In this document: positions 1 through 6,620 of the stretch, in pieces
Layout of the letters: every line of letters begins with the position of its first letter
Position numbering within the stretch: the stretch's first letter is position 1
DNA from: a virus
Reading direction: 5' to 3' (one strand)
Length of the DNA stretch: 64,000 nucleotides
IMG/VR virus record: IMGVR_UViG_3300038424_000251
Location: 248,001 to 312,000 of that record
Program-made: the position numbers and the translations under genes
Notes under the pieces: generated by a model
What the model was told of the DNA's origin: nothing
The model's input: the letters and a program-made list of their open reading frames with translations, nothing else
Database searches by the model: none

Positions 1-36
1 AATTTGACAAGGGATTTTGGCCGTGATGAGTGAAGC

Positions 37-64
37 TTGACATTTCTCAAAACAAATGTAAACT
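37..64 (+). promoter_or_regulatory. early promoter
   Basis: -35 TTGACA, 16-bp spacer, -10 TAAACT; 11 nt then separate the -10 box from the ATG at 76. Confidence 0.75.
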
Positions 65-75
65 GATTTTACAAT

Positions 76-327
76 ATGAAAAAAGTTTACGTTGTAGCAT
101 GGGAAAGCAGGGACGGTAACGGGGTTGAATGGTATCATACACCCGAAGCTGCTGACAAAGCTTTTCACGAAGAAAAGAAAAATTGTGAAATTTTCCGCAG
201 TCGTAATTGGGCAGCTTATCGTTTTGATTTTCCAACAATAATGTCATGTCGCCGGATGATTTCCCATGATGTTGAATGTAACTATCTTAACCATTTGATG
301 TTACCGACAACGATTAAATACCCCTAA
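76..327 (+). CDS. small hypothetical phage protein
   Basis: 83-residue protein of unknown function, first of the row of promoter-linked small genes. It is rich in aromatic and charged residues (MKKVYVVAWESRDGNG at the N-terminus) with no membrane segment or metal ligand set. The start is the ATG 11 nt after a strong -10 box; no Shine-Dalgarno sequence is visible. It ends in TAA seven bases before the next -35 box, one of the few stops here not embedded in the following promoter. Confidence 0.75.
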   Translation: MKKVYVVAWESRDGNGVEWYHTPEAADKAFHEEKKNCEIFRSRNWAAYRFDFPTIMSCRRMISHDVECNYLNHLMLPTTIKYP

Positions 328-333
328 CAAAGC

Positions 334-361
334 TTGACATTTGTTAAAACAATTGTATCAT
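334..361 (+). promoter_or_regulatory. early promoter
   Basis: TTGACA, 16 bp, TATCAT; 11 nt to the ATG at 373. Confidence 0.75.
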
Positions 362-372
362 GTCATCACAAT

Positions 373-810
373 ATGACAAACACAATTGAATTAAACAAAA
401 ATTTCTTCTTCGGTGGTAACGCAACTTTCACTGTTGAATCAGACGTGACTCACGCGTGGCGAACGTATAAAATTCGCCGCTTCAAGAAAACCGAACGGTT
501 TCATAATCCTTCTTATGGTGTCTTTTTGTTGGCCGGTCCTGACAACGAAAATAGTTACGCGTATATCGGAATGGTTGACAAGGCCACCGGTTTCTTCCGC
601 CTGACATCCAAAAGCAAACGAAATGAAAATTCCTCCGATGTCATTATCTTTAAGTGGGTTATGCAAGGTGTATTTAACGGAATGACGTTAAAAAATGGAA
701 CGATTCACCATGAAGGGAAATGTGGCTGCTGTGGCCGCACTCTAACAGTCCCGGAATCAATTCGCCGTGGTATCGGACCAGAATGTTGGTCAAGGATTTA
801 CGGGGCTTGA
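373..810 (+). CDS. DUF6011-like zinc-ribbon protein
   Basis: 145 residues. The C-terminus carries the pattern GKCGCCGRTLTVPESIRRG followed by IGPEC, which I recognise as the DUF6011 signature seen in many phage and actinobacterial proteins (a CxxC plus GIGPxC knuckle, probably zinc-binding). The N-terminal two thirds are beta-rich and unassigned. Start chosen at 373 because the upstream in-frame TTG codon is the -35 box itself. The stop TGA (808-810) lies inside the next TTGACA. Molecular role unknown. Confidence 0.75.
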   Translation: MTNTIELNKNFFFGGNATFTVESDVTHAWRTYKIRRFKKTERFHNPSYGVFLLAGPDNENSYAYIGMVDKATGFFRLTSKSKRNENSSDVIIFKWVMQGVFNGMTLKNGTIHHEGKCGCCGRTLTVPESIRRGIGPECWSRIYGA

Positions 811-834
811 CAGAAACAATTTTTTTGGTAAATT
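807..834 (+). promoter_or_regulatory. early promoter
   Basis: TTGACA overlapping the upstream stop codon, 16 bp, TAAATT; 16 nt to the ATG at 851. Confidence 0.7.
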
Positions 835-850
835 GATATTAAATAAAATT

Positions 851-1249
851 ATGGGTAAAATCATTGTTACAAATCCGTTTAATCAAATTGACGAAATGTT
901 TAAGGATTATGTTCGCCCAGCGGAATATAATCAGCCGTTTGATTACTTAATGGCTGTTTGTGGTCGTATTGATTCACCCGGTCCACGGGATGAACGGTGG
1001 GAATACATTCGTGACGCAGGAATGGGATTGATTGAAAGAGTGTTGAAACGTCAACCGATTGGTGCAGGACCACATTATTTTGTTTTTCCTGACCGTTGGA
1101 TGGTACCCGGAGAAGCAATGGAGTTTGAATGTGCATTGCAGGAAAATCCCGACGCGAAAAAGTTCAAACGTGTTTATGTTGTGACGCATCAACCTTATCT
1201 TGTTAGTGGATGTTTACGAGAACAATGTCGAATTGTTCGGAAGGCTTGA
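851..1249 (+). CDS. hypothetical phage protein
   Basis: 132 residues, unrecognised. Soluble and mixed in composition, with Trp, Tyr and Pro spread throughout; there is no clear motif. The ATG at 851 is chosen over in-frame upstream codons because those lie inside the promoter. The last codons read Lys-Ala-stop, with the TGA (1247-1249) placed in the next -35 box. Confidence 0.7.
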   Translation: MGKIIVTNPFNQIDEMFKDYVRPAEYNQPFDYLMAVCGRIDSPGPRDERWEYIRDAGMGLIERVLKRQPIGAGPHYFVFPDRWMVPGEAMEFECALQENPDAKKFKRVYVVTHQPYLVSGCLREQCRIVRKA

Positions 1250-1273
1250 CATTTCTAAAAAGAAATATAAACT
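1246..1273 (+). promoter_or_regulatory. early promoter
   Basis: TTGACA, 16 bp, TAAACT; 11 nt to the ATG at 1285. Confidence 0.75.
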
Positions 1274-1284
1274 ACCATCACAAT

Positions 1285-1593
1285 ATGATTAACGTCACTC
1301 TTGAAACGCCCGAATTCAAATCATGGATGCAGGGCATCATCGATAAAAACAGGGCCTACATGGCCGCAAGTTTTCCATCATTGGATGTGCCCACAATAAC
1401 GGCTACCGAAGGCAGTCGATATATTCGTGTCATGCGAGACAATTCCGCTCATGCTTTCATTGACCGCACCAACGGCGACGTGCTTAAACCGGCATCATGG
1501 AAAGCACCCGCCAAACACGCAAGAGGCAACATTTTTGATACTTTTAACGGATTGGGCAGCATGGGACCTTATGGACCGGCGTATCTTCGTTGA
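1285..1593 (+). CDS. conserved phage protein (ASWKAPAKHARGNIF family)
   Basis: 102 residues. The C-terminal half has a motif I recognise from many phages: YIRV near residue 50, then AFIDRTNGDVLKPASWKAP and AKHARGNIFD. Family members are small early proteins of unknown function. The conserved block is fully intact and sits at the expected C-terminal position. The start is fixed by the promoter geometry (11 nt after the -10 box), with no Shine-Dalgarno sequence. Confidence 0.8.
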   Translation: MINVTLETPEFKSWMQGIIDKNRAYMAASFPSLDVPTITATEGSRYIRVMRDNSAHAFIDRTNGDVLKPASWKAPAKHARGNIFDTFNGLGSMGPYGPAYLR

Positions 1594-1604
1594 AAGACGA
1601 AGGC

Positions 1605-1632
1605 TTGACATTTCTTAAAACAATGGTAAAAT
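1605..1632 (+). promoter_or_regulatory. orphan early promoter
   Basis: TTGACA, 16 bp, TAAAAT, as strong as its neighbours, but no ATG follows at the usual distance; the position where ATG is expected reads ATA. Confidence 0.65.
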
Positions 1633-1641
1633 TTTCTTACA

Positions 1642-1707
1642 ATAAAGTTTGAGGCCGACTGAAAAGCGCCAAGAGTAAGGGACCAGAGAGTGCGTTGATT
1701 ACTTTAT
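1642..1707 (+). ncRNA. candidate small structured RNA
   Basis: 66 nt between two promoters, with no credible reading frame. The ends ATAAAGT (1642-1648) and ACTTTAT (1701-1707) form a perfect 7-bp closing stem. It follows a strong promoter whose expected start codon is absent. It may be a small RNA or the remains of a deleted gene. No known RNA family recognised. Confidence 0.4.
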
Positions 1708-1723
1708 CGTTAAAAAGTGACGC

Positions 1724-1751
1724 TTGACATTTTCTAAAACTAATATAAATT
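1724..1751 (+). promoter_or_regulatory. early promoter
   Basis: TTGACA, 16 bp, TAAATT; 11 nt to the ATG at 1763. Confidence 0.75.
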
Positions 1752-1762
1752 GTTACTACAAT

Positions 1763-1951
1763 ATGAAAAAACACAAATATTTTGTTCTCGTTGAGGAATC
1801 TGAGTCAATTCCTTCTCCCAAAATTTACGAAATTACAAGCAACGTTCCTCTTATAGAAGAACAAATTGAAAACGTCTTAGTTGATAACAACATTTCTTTT
1901 GTTGACAGCACTTTTCAAATTGTTGACGCCCCAATAAAAATTGAGGCTTGA
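1763..1951 (+). CDS. small hypothetical protein
   Basis: 62 residues, unrecognised, acidic (MKKHKYFVLVEESESIPSP start), with no membrane segment. The true start is the ATG after the promoter. The last residues are Glu-Ala before a TGA embedded in the following -35 box. Confidence 0.7.
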   Translation: MKKHKYFVLVEESESIPSPKIYEITSNVPLIEEQIENVLVDNNISFVDSTFQIVDAPIKIEA

Positions 1952-1975
1952 CATTTCTTAAAAGTAATATAAACT
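1948..1975 (+). promoter_or_regulatory. early promoter
   Basis: TTGACA containing the upstream TGA, 16 bp, TAAACT; 11 nt to the ATG at 1987. Confidence 0.75.
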
Positions 1976-1986
1976 ACCGGCACGAT

Positions 1987-2244
1987 ATGACAAAAACATA
2001 TATTCACGAAAACGTTACCTACGGAGCCGCAGGGCGCCGCTGGAAATTCACCGCACCAAATTACGAATACGTTACGCCGCTTATGCCCGGTGGTCGGGCA
2101 ACGGCTGACAAAGTGGCACGCATCATCAATGGTGCTGTGAAACGGTCTGGCACGATGGATAATCTTGGCCGAGTCAATATGCACAAAGTATTTCACGATG
2201 CTGCCAAAGTTCAATCTCGCATCGTCAATCACCTTGACGATTGA
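1987..2244 (+). CDS. small hypothetical protein
   Basis: 85 residues, unrecognised. Basic and Gly-rich N-terminal part (TYGAAGRRWKFTAP), then a probable helical part; no cysteine pairs. The opposite strand also stays open here, but the promoter and start geometry fit only the + strand gene. Confidence 0.7.
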   Translation: MTKTYIHENVTYGAAGRRWKFTAPNYEYVTPLMPGGRATADKVARIINGAVKRSGTMDNLGRVNMHKVFHDAAKVQSRIVNHLDD

Positions 2245-2247
2245 CGC

Positions 2248-2275
2248 TTGACAAATTCTAAAACAAGTATAAAAT
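2248..2275 (+). promoter_or_regulatory. early promoter
   Basis: TTGACA, 16 bp, TAAAAT; only 6 nt to the ATG at 2282, so transcription should begin at or next to the start codon. Confidence 0.7.
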
Positions 2276-2281
2276 ACCATT

Positions 2282-2482
2282 ATGATTTGCCACTACTGTC
2301 AAACTGAATACGACGAAAACGAACGTTGTTGCCCTATGTGTCACCGCACTCCGAGTGACAAAACCGGCGCCGGTAACGGATTGAAACCGAAACCTGTGAC
2401 TGTCAGAATTTCCGGTTTTCCTTTGAAAACCAATGTTTCGCCTAATCCCCCGAATCCGCAACATCGGTTCCACAAGGCTTGA
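2282..2482 (+). CDS. small zinc-ribbon protein
   Basis: 66 residues. The N-terminal MICHYCQTEYDENERCCPMC has two CxxC-type knuckles (C3/C6 and C17/C20), a short treble-clef or zinc ribbon. The remainder is basic and proline-rich. Such proteins often bind nucleic acid or protein partners, but no specific role can be given. Ends Lys-Ala-stop within the next -35 box. Confidence 0.75.
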   Translation: MICHYCQTEYDENERCCPMCHRTPSDKTGAGNGLKPKPVTVRISGFPLKTNVSPNPPNPQHRFHKA

Positions 2483-2506
2483 CAATTTTTAAAACAAATA
2501 TAAACT
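2479..2506 (+). promoter_or_regulatory. early promoter with leader
   Basis: TTGACA, 16 bp, TAAACT; unlike its neighbours it is followed by a 41-nt gap to the ATG at 2548. Confidence 0.7.
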
Positions 2507-2507
2507 G

Positions 2508-2528
2508 TTTTTGTTGGTTGAAACAAAC
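2508..2528 (+). promoter_or_regulatory. leader hairpin shared with the 6651 gene
   Basis: TTTGTT / AACAAA stem with a 6-nt loop in the 5' leader. Nearly the same sequence precedes the gene at 6651, after an otherwise similar promoter. Confidence 0.45.
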
Positions 2529-2547
2529 ATAAACAAAAACACAAAAT

Positions 2548-3105
2548 ATGACAAACTTAGTCGCAGAAATTACAAAGGCTCTGACGGCCATTAAAGGAAA
2601 CCAGTTTGTTTCCATTACCTACTTGGCAAAGAAAAGTGGGGAATTGGCCCGTCACACTATCAATGTCGGGTTTTCCTACCACCGAGCGGTTGAAAAATCC
2701 GTTACTGAACTGGAAATTCTCACGGCGGAAAACTCCGCAACGTGGAATGAATTAACCAAACAGGCAGCCGCAAATGTCATGGCCAGCCTCAAAAAGACTC
2801 TGGAGGCACACGCCCGCGGGGAACAAAACGAAGATTACACGAAAAGGGGCCAATACATTCCGATTGGTAACGGCGTGAACTTGAACACCGCCGACAATAC
2901 AATTCAACTTTTCGGATTGTCTCACGCAAAAACGGTATTGGTTGAAGGGATTTACCCGACAGTGAACAGCCGGCCGCTGACGATTGAACAAAACAAAATC
3001 CGCAATATGCTAACCGTCAGCAAGTTCCGCGAGTTCGCTCTTGACTCGTCACAAATCGCACAAGTCAAAGTGAACGGCGACACTTTGGAATTGGTAAGTC
3101 GGTAA
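2548..3105 (+). CDS. conserved-looking phage protein, function unknown
   Basis: 185 residues, the largest gene of this early block. An Ala/Lys-rich helical middle (residues about 60-100) is followed by a beta-rich C-terminal half ending KVNGDTLELVSR. It looks like an SH3-like or DNA-associated phage protein, but I cannot name the family. It is one of two early genes with a real 5' leader, which carries a small hairpin. A strong hairpin follows its stop. Confidence 0.7.
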   Translation: MTNLVAEITKALTAIKGNQFVSITYLAKKSGELARHTINVGFSYHRAVEKSVTELEILTAENSATWNELTKQAAANVMASLKKTLEAHARGEQNEDYTKRGQYIPIGNGVNLNTADNTIQLFGLSHAKTVLVEGIYPTVNSRPLTIEQNKIRNMLTVSKFREFALDSSQIAQVKVNGDTLELVSR

Positions 3106-3121
3106 GTTGGTCATATTGTGG

Positions 3122-3151
3122 GAGTTAGGTGGGCTTCGGCTCACCTGACTC
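3122..3151 (+). terminator. hairpin terminator
   Basis: 13-bp GC-rich stem closed by a TTCG tetraloop just after the 2548-3105 gene. The following tract (TTGCGGTTGTTTT) is only partly T-rich. Confidence 0.7.
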
Positions 3152-3289
3152 TTGCGGTTGTTTTCAGATAACGTTAAAGGAATCACCGCAGACTCCAGTC
3201 CCCTACTCTCCGGCATCTTTCAGCCACATCGTTTATTATGAGAAAATAATAACATAACTTTAAAAATTGTCAAGCGTTGACAGTGAGGC

Positions 3290-3317
3290 TTGACAAATTG
3301 AATTTTTCATATAAACT
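3290..3317 (+). promoter_or_regulatory. early promoter
   Basis: TTGACA, 16 bp, TAAACT; 11 nt to the ATG at 3329. A second TTGACA lies 14 nt upstream. Confidence 0.75.
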
Positions 3318-3328
3318 ACAATCACAAT

Positions 3329-3484
3329 ATGAAAATACTTTACAATTACTGGCGACAATCATTTAAACATCCATCCCTTACAAGGGAACAACTCCGAAAC
3401 ATTGCGAGGATTGCTAATGTTTCAAGGGGCCGGAACACCAAGGACACAATCGCAAATCTCAAAGTAGCCAGTATCATTGTGTGA
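3329..3484 (+). CDS. 51-residue basic protein, SAP-like
   Basis: Short gene reading MKILYNYWRQSFKHPSLTRE and then a helix-turn-helix-like stretch LRNIARIANVSRGRNTKDTI. The second half resembles SAP-type or Rho N-terminal-type nucleic-acid-binding helices (a Leu-x-x-Ile-A-R pattern with RGRNTKDTI), but this is a resemblance only. Promoter spacing to the ATG is the invariant 11 nt, and the TGA stop precedes the next promoter. Confidence 0.7.
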   Translation: MKILYNYWRQSFKHPSLTREQLRNIARIANVSRGRNTKDTIANLKVASIIV

Positions 3485-3487
3485 CGC

Positions 3488-3515
3488 TTGACATTTGCTA
3501 AAAGAAATGTAAACT
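3488..3515 (+). promoter_or_regulatory. early promoter
   Basis: TTGACA, 16 bp, TAAACT; 11 nt to the ATG at 3527. Confidence 0.75.
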
Positions 3516-3526
3516 TCCATCACAAT

Positions 3527-3841
3527 ATGAAAAGAAAATCTGTTATTTGTAAATCTGGTTTGATGGGATGGCAAGGGAAACTACAAGACCAGTATAAAGA
3601 CTTTACTGAATTTGAATCCTTTTGTCGCATTTACAATAATCACATACAGCTTGGTTACAAGACGCCGGCTTCGGCTTGGCGTGCCAATCCAACCATTCAA
3701 GGTTCAACAAATCCGTCTGACTATCGGAAAGTCGAAAAGACATATCACTGTCAAAACGAAGAGTGTGGTGAACAAGTTTCAAAAACAACGTGGTATAAAT
3801 ATCAGGGATTATGTCCGGAGTGTTTCAGTTTCACTGACTGA
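3527..3841 (+). CDS. zinc-ribbon protein
   Basis: 104 residues. The C-terminal 30 residues contain CQNEECGEQ and LCPECFSF, a four-cysteine zinc ribbon (CxxxxC...CxxC). The N-terminal part is a Lys/Tyr/Trp-rich helical region. Probably a small nucleic-acid- or protein-binding early protein; no family name recognised. Start set by the promoter. Confidence 0.7.
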   Translation: MKRKSVICKSGLMGWQGKLQDQYKDFTEFESFCRIYNNHIQLGYKTPASAWRANPTIQGSTNPSDYRKVEKTYHCQNEECGEQVSKTTWYKYQGLCPECFSFTD

Positions 3842-3846
3842 CACGC

Positions 3847-3874
3847 TTGACATTTCTTGAATGTTTGATAAATT
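3847..3874 (+). promoter_or_regulatory. early promoter
   Basis: TTGACA, 16 bp, TAAATT; 9 nt to the ATG at 3884. Confidence 0.7.
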
Positions 3875-3883
3875 CAACTCACA

Positions 3884-3958
3884 ATGACAATACGATTTTA
3901 CATTGAACGAAGTACCAACATGGTTCGCATGTCAGTGCGGTTCTACAAACGAAAGTAA
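3884..3958 (+). CDS. 24-residue basic peptide or leader ORF
   Basis: The first ATG after the promoter opens MTIRFYIERSTNMVRMSVRF plus YKRK and stops at TAA, four bases before the next ATG (3963). It could be a real micropeptide or a leader that couples translation into the gene downstream. The alternative is that the downstream frame starts at TTG 3903. Confidence 0.4.
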   Translation: MTIRFYIERSTNMVRMSVRFYKRK

Positions 3959-3962
3959 TGTT

Positions 3963-4205
3963 ATGGAAAACTACACTTTTATTGCTTTGGACCAAGAACC
4001 TGTAAAATGTAACTCCTTCAAGGAAGCTTTTACCGCTATGTTCAATTGGGTTCAAAAACACTTAAACGGTGAAGGTTTATCATATCAAGTGTTGGAAACT
4101 GCTATTTGGATTGAAATAAACGGTCGACCACTTTACTTTTACGATGCCCGTGATAGAGCCATTGACGAGAATATTCTCAAAGATGGAAAACTTATAGAAA
4201 CTTGA
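3963..4205 (+). CDS. small hypothetical protein
   Basis: 80 residues (MENYTFIALDQEPVKCNSFK start), unrecognised. A mixed alpha/beta pattern ends in an acidic C-terminus. It is the only gene in this block separated from its promoter by another open frame. Its TGA stop (4203-4205) sits in the next -35 box. Confidence 0.65.
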   Translation: MENYTFIALDQEPVKCNSFKEAFTAMFNWVQKHLNGEGLSYQVLETAIWIEINGRPLYFYDARDRAIDENILKDGKLIET

Positions 4206-4230
4206 CAACCCTACAAAAGTCAAGTAAATT
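4202..4230 (+). promoter_or_regulatory. early promoter
   Basis: TTGACA, 17 bp, TAAATT; 7 nt to the ATG at 4238. Confidence 0.65.
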
Positions 4231-4237
4231 TGGTCCT

Positions 4238-4456
4238 ATGAAGGTAAAAATCATAGGGCCTAATCAATCGGAATTGGTAATGGGCAATAAAACTGTTCTT
4301 TTTTCTTACTCAATTCCAGTTGCTGCAAAGGTTGGTAACAAATTTTATAGAACTAACAAATTTCACAGCAAAACTATCAATCATCATATCAATCAATGGC
4401 TAAAAGGTTGCGCTGAACACCGTTCTCAATCATGGTTCAATCAGTTAGTGGAATAA
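4238..4456 (+). CDS. conserved small phage protein
   Basis: 72 residues. The pattern VLFSYSIPVAA, then KFYRT, then KTINHHINQWL is one I recognise from many unrelated phages, where the family is an uncharacterised early protein of about 70-90 residues. The length is normal and the motif order intact. The start is set by the 7-nt distance from the promoter. Confidence 0.75.
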   Translation: MKVKIIGPNQSELVMGNKTVLFSYSIPVAAKVGNKFYRTNKFHSKTINHHINQWLKGCAEHRSQSWFNQLVE

Positions 4457-4467
4457 AACAGTGACGC

Positions 4468-4495
4468 TTGACAAAGTTCTATTGTGGTATAAATT
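4468..4495 (+). promoter_or_regulatory. early promoter
   Basis: TTGACA, 16 bp, TAAATT; 9 nt to the ATG at 4505. Confidence 0.7.
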
Positions 4496-4504
4496 ACAAA
4501 TACT

Positions 4505-4717
4505 ATGAATCCTTTTTTAATTGGAGCTACCATTCTTGTTTGGTGTTTATTCTTATTCGCCTATCTGTTGTCGGCGATAACAAATGGAAAAAATAATTAC
4601 ATTTGTGACGCATTCATTTTTCTTGTCATTGGTATTTTTTTGACAATTGCTTGTGGTGCTTCGTGGCAACATTTGCATGACACGCCACAACTACCTGCTA
4701 TTGAACAACATAAGTAA
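4505..4717 (+). CDS. small two-helix membrane protein
   Basis: 70 residues with two hydrophobic segments (about residues 4-25 and 36-55) and a short polar tail. Probably an inner-membrane protein, topology unresolved. There is no holin-specific motif. It belongs to the early promoter block, so a takeover or exclusion role is more likely than lysis; this is inference. Confidence 0.65.
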   Translation: MNPFLIGATILVWCLFLFAYLLSAITNGKNNYICDAFIFLVIGIFLTIACGASWQHLHDTPQLPAIEQHK

Positions 4718-4723
4718 CGAGGC

Positions 4724-4751
4724 TTGACGGATTTTTAATGTGGTGTAAACT
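4724..4751 (+). promoter_or_regulatory. early promoter
   Basis: TTGACG, 16 bp, TAAACT; 12 nt to the ATG at 4764. Confidence 0.65.
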
Positions 4752-4763
4752 TTACGCCACAAT

Positions 4764-5102
4764 ATGAAAGATTTTACTACTGCCATTGACGAATTACTCC
4801 AATTTCTCACTGAAAATCCCACACTTTCACACCAACGGCGTGCTCTCGGGACCAATGGAAAATTGGCCGATGTTGAAACGGTGGATAACTGGATTGGAGA
4901 AAAACTTTCCGAAGCTAGTTCAACTTTACTTGACCAAATTCATCAAGAAATTTTTGAGTCTTTACCACAAGAAAGAAAAGACGCAATCATATCTGAAACC
5001 AAAGAATCAATCCCCGTGGATACAAGTGGCAAACCTGAATTGACGCCTGCTTATCTCCGTTCAATAGGTCGCTTAGACTTACTTGAATGGGGAACAGATT
5101 AA
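4764..5102 (+). CDS. hypothetical acidic protein
   Basis: 112 residues, mostly helical and acidic (many Glu and Asp), with no cysteines. Residues 20-30 read SHQRRALGTNG, the only basic stretch. No family recognised. The ATG is placed 12 nt after the -10 box, and a second open frame inside it is a shadow. Confidence 0.65.
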   Translation: MKDFTTAIDELLQFLTENPTLSHQRRALGTNGKLADVETVDNWIGEKLSEASSTLLDQIHQEIFESLPQERKDAIISETKESIPVDTSGKPELTPAYLRSIGRLDLLEWGTD

Positions 5103-5108
5103 GAACGC

Positions 5109-5136
5109 TTGACATTTCTTAAAATAATGGTAGGTT
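5109..5136 (+). promoter_or_regulatory. early promoter with weak -10
   Basis: TTGACA, then TAGGTT at 16 bp; 6 nt to the ATG at 5143. Confidence 0.5.
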
Positions 5137-5142
5137 AATACC

Positions 5143-5376
5143 ATGAAAAAAATCCGATATATTTATTGGGTATCACTTAGCGAGATACTTTGCCGTGAGT
5201 CGGAAAATCCTAAACTATTCCAGTACTTCAGTGGTTCAGCGTGGTATAATTCAATCGCTAACTATCGAATACATCCTGATAGTTTCACCCGTATTTCCAG
5301 AAAAGAAGCAATGAAAAGATACACTGATGCTTTCTCTGCTATAGTTCGTTCACAACGTCATTTAGAGAACGCTTGA
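5143..5376 (+). CDS. small hypothetical protein
   Basis: 77 residues, Tyr- and Ser-rich, with the basic segment TRISRKEAMKRYTDA near the C-terminus. No family recognised. It ends Asn-Ala-stop with the TGA shared with the next -35 box. Confidence 0.65.
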   Translation: MKKIRYIYWVSLSEILCRESENPKLFQYFSGSAWYNSIANYRIHPDSFTRISRKEAMKRYTDAFSAIVRSQRHLENA

Positions 5377-5400
5377 CTTTCTATAAACATTTGGTAAGTT
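5373..5400 (+). promoter_or_regulatory. early promoter
   Basis: TTGACT, 16 bp, TAAGTT; 6 nt to the ATG at 5407. Confidence 0.6.
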
Positions 5401-5406
5401 AAAGAT

Positions 5407-5694
5407 ATGAAATTTTTCACTATTACCAACGTAGATTTTGCTCAAATTCTTCGAGATTTCCGCAACTACGGAACACCGCATAGCAATCTCCTTCATTCCT
5501 TTGGAAATTTTCATTTGGCCATATCCAATGACCGTGAAGTGTATCATTTGTTTTTCCATTGTGCTGAATTTTATTTCATCATGGAATACATTTACAAAAT
5601 GGAACTGGTACAAGTCGAAGGTGATGTTGAACAATTCAGTTTACAGATGAGCAGACATTTCCCATCGGTTCACATAACACCGTCGAAGGCTTGA
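5407..5694 (+). CDS. hypothetical phage protein
   Basis: 95 residues rich in Phe, His and Tyr (MKFFTITNVDFAQILRDFRN start). No transmembrane helix and no recognised family. Both strands and another frame stay open across it, but only this frame has the promoter/ATG geometry and the stop-in-promoter ending (Lys-Ala-TGA). Confidence 0.6.
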   Translation: MKFFTITNVDFAQILRDFRNYGTPHSNLLHSFGNFHLAISNDREVYHLFFHCAEFYFIMEYIYKMELVQVEGDVEQFSLQMSRHFPSVHITPSKA

Positions 5695-5718
5695 CCTTCA
5701 ATAAAACTTTGGTAAATT
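5691..5718 (+). promoter_or_regulatory. early promoter
   Basis: TTGACC, 16 bp, TAAATT; 6 nt to the ATG at 5725. Confidence 0.6.
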
Positions 5719-5724
5719 GATTAT

Positions 5725-6078
5725 ATGATTATTCCACTCACTTTGAATGAAGAGAAATTCAGTGGAAGGCTATGGTCAAAAGGATTTCTAGCATTTTGTG
5801 ATTCCGTTCTCTCCAAGCTCGGCGCAAGGGGTAGAAGTTGCCGGTTGATAGTTCGCCTCAAAAATCCAAAAAATAAAGGGTTCACCAAAGTTCGTTTACA
5901 GCGTTCCACATCTGGAGATTATTGGAAGTGGTTCATTGACTCCGAACCATTCGCGTCACTTTTTCCATGTCATTCCTGTATTCATTATTTTCATGGCAGA
6001 GTCGTGGACAAACTTATCAATGAAACTTGTCCCAGCGCTATTGAAAATACGGTATGGGTACGAATTGAGAACGCTTGA
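5725..6078 (+). CDS. hypothetical basic protein
   Basis: 117 residues with a strongly basic middle (RLIVRLKNPKNKGFTKVRLQ), which suggests nucleic-acid contact, and a Cys/His pair (CHSCIHYFH, residues about 85-93) that may bind metal. No family recognised. Ends Asn-Ala-TGA in the next -35 box. Confidence 0.6.
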   Translation: MIIPLTLNEEKFSGRLWSKGFLAFCDSVLSKLGARGRSCRLIVRLKNPKNKGFTKVRLQRSTSGDYWKWFIDSEPFASLFPCHSCIHYFHGRVVDKLINETCPSAIENTVWVRIENA

Positions 6079-6102
6079 CATTTCTTAAATAAACGGTAAA
6101 CT
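6075..6102 (+). promoter_or_regulatory. early promoter
   Basis: TTGACA, 16 bp, TAAACT; 6 nt to the ATG at 6109. Confidence 0.7.
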
Positions 6103-6108
6103 ACTTTT

Positions 6109-6267
6109 ATGAACAGATTATTTCCTAACAACGATGATTTTGATAAGTCATTCAACCGCGCCAGAAACTTCATCATCGCCATTTGGATAATCGGTGTCAT
6201 CGGTTCACTGCCTCTTGTTGGTGCTGGTATCTATGTTGCTATTCACTTTCTTAGTAAAGTGTGGTAA
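6109..6267 (+). CDS. conserved small phage membrane protein
   Basis: 52 residues: a charged N-terminus (NDDFDKSFNRARNF), then one hydrophobic helix (about residues 21-47) ending AIHFLSKVW. I recognise this arrangement (FDKxFxRAR, a transmembrane helix, AIHFxxKxW) from many phages; its function is unknown. It is followed within six bases by the gene at 6273 and probably co-transcribed with it. Confidence 0.75.
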   Translation: MNRLFPNNDDFDKSFNRARNFIIAIWIIGVIGSLPLVGAGIYVAIHFLSKVW

Positions 6268-6272
6268 ACCTT

Positions 6273-6593
6273 ATGGCAAGAATAGTTCTGACAGCAAAAT
6301 CCCGTCAAACACTCAAAGAACTTGGATTTGAAGAAGTTCATTCAGGTTCAGCAATGGGTGGATGGTTTGGTGACGTTTACATACTTGTTTGGGAAAACGG
6401 AACATCATACGTTACTATTCGTGGCGGTAAGCAGGTTAAATTTGAGCTAACCGAATATTGGATTCCTTCGGTAAAGTATATGGCTTATCACGCCTTACGT
6501 CAAGAAATTGGCAGAATGCGTGAAGAAATTGACCGTGTTGAAACATTGTCAGACAGGTTTTTCAAGAAAACCATATTAAACTTAAAGGCTTGA
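6273..6593 (+). CDS. hypothetical phage protein
   Basis: 106 residues; residues 1-70 look beta-rich (SAMGGWFGDVYILVWENG), the last 35 are a charged helix with possible coiled-coil character (LRQEIGRMREEIDRVETL). It has no promoter of its own and starts 5 nt after the upstream stop, so it is the second gene of a two-gene unit. Ends Lys-Ala-TGA. Confidence 0.65.
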   Translation: MARIVLTAKSRQTLKELGFEEVHSGSAMGGWFGDVYILVWENGTSYVTIRGGKQVKFELTEYWIPSVKYMAYHALRQEIGRMREEIDRVETLSDRFFKKTILNLKA

Positions 6594-6617
6594 CTTTCTA
6601 TAAATATTCGATAAACT
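6590..6617 (+). promoter_or_regulatory. early promoter with leader
   Basis: TTGACT, 16 bp, TAAACT, followed by a 33-nt gap to the ATG at 6651. Confidence 0.65.
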
Positions 6618-6620
6618 GTC

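Noticed and set aside
334-3525. Upstream in-frame TTG starts giving proteins beginning MTFxKxNxN
   Set aside because: Those codons are the TTGACA promoter box itself; the repeated 'leader' is promoter DNA read as protein.
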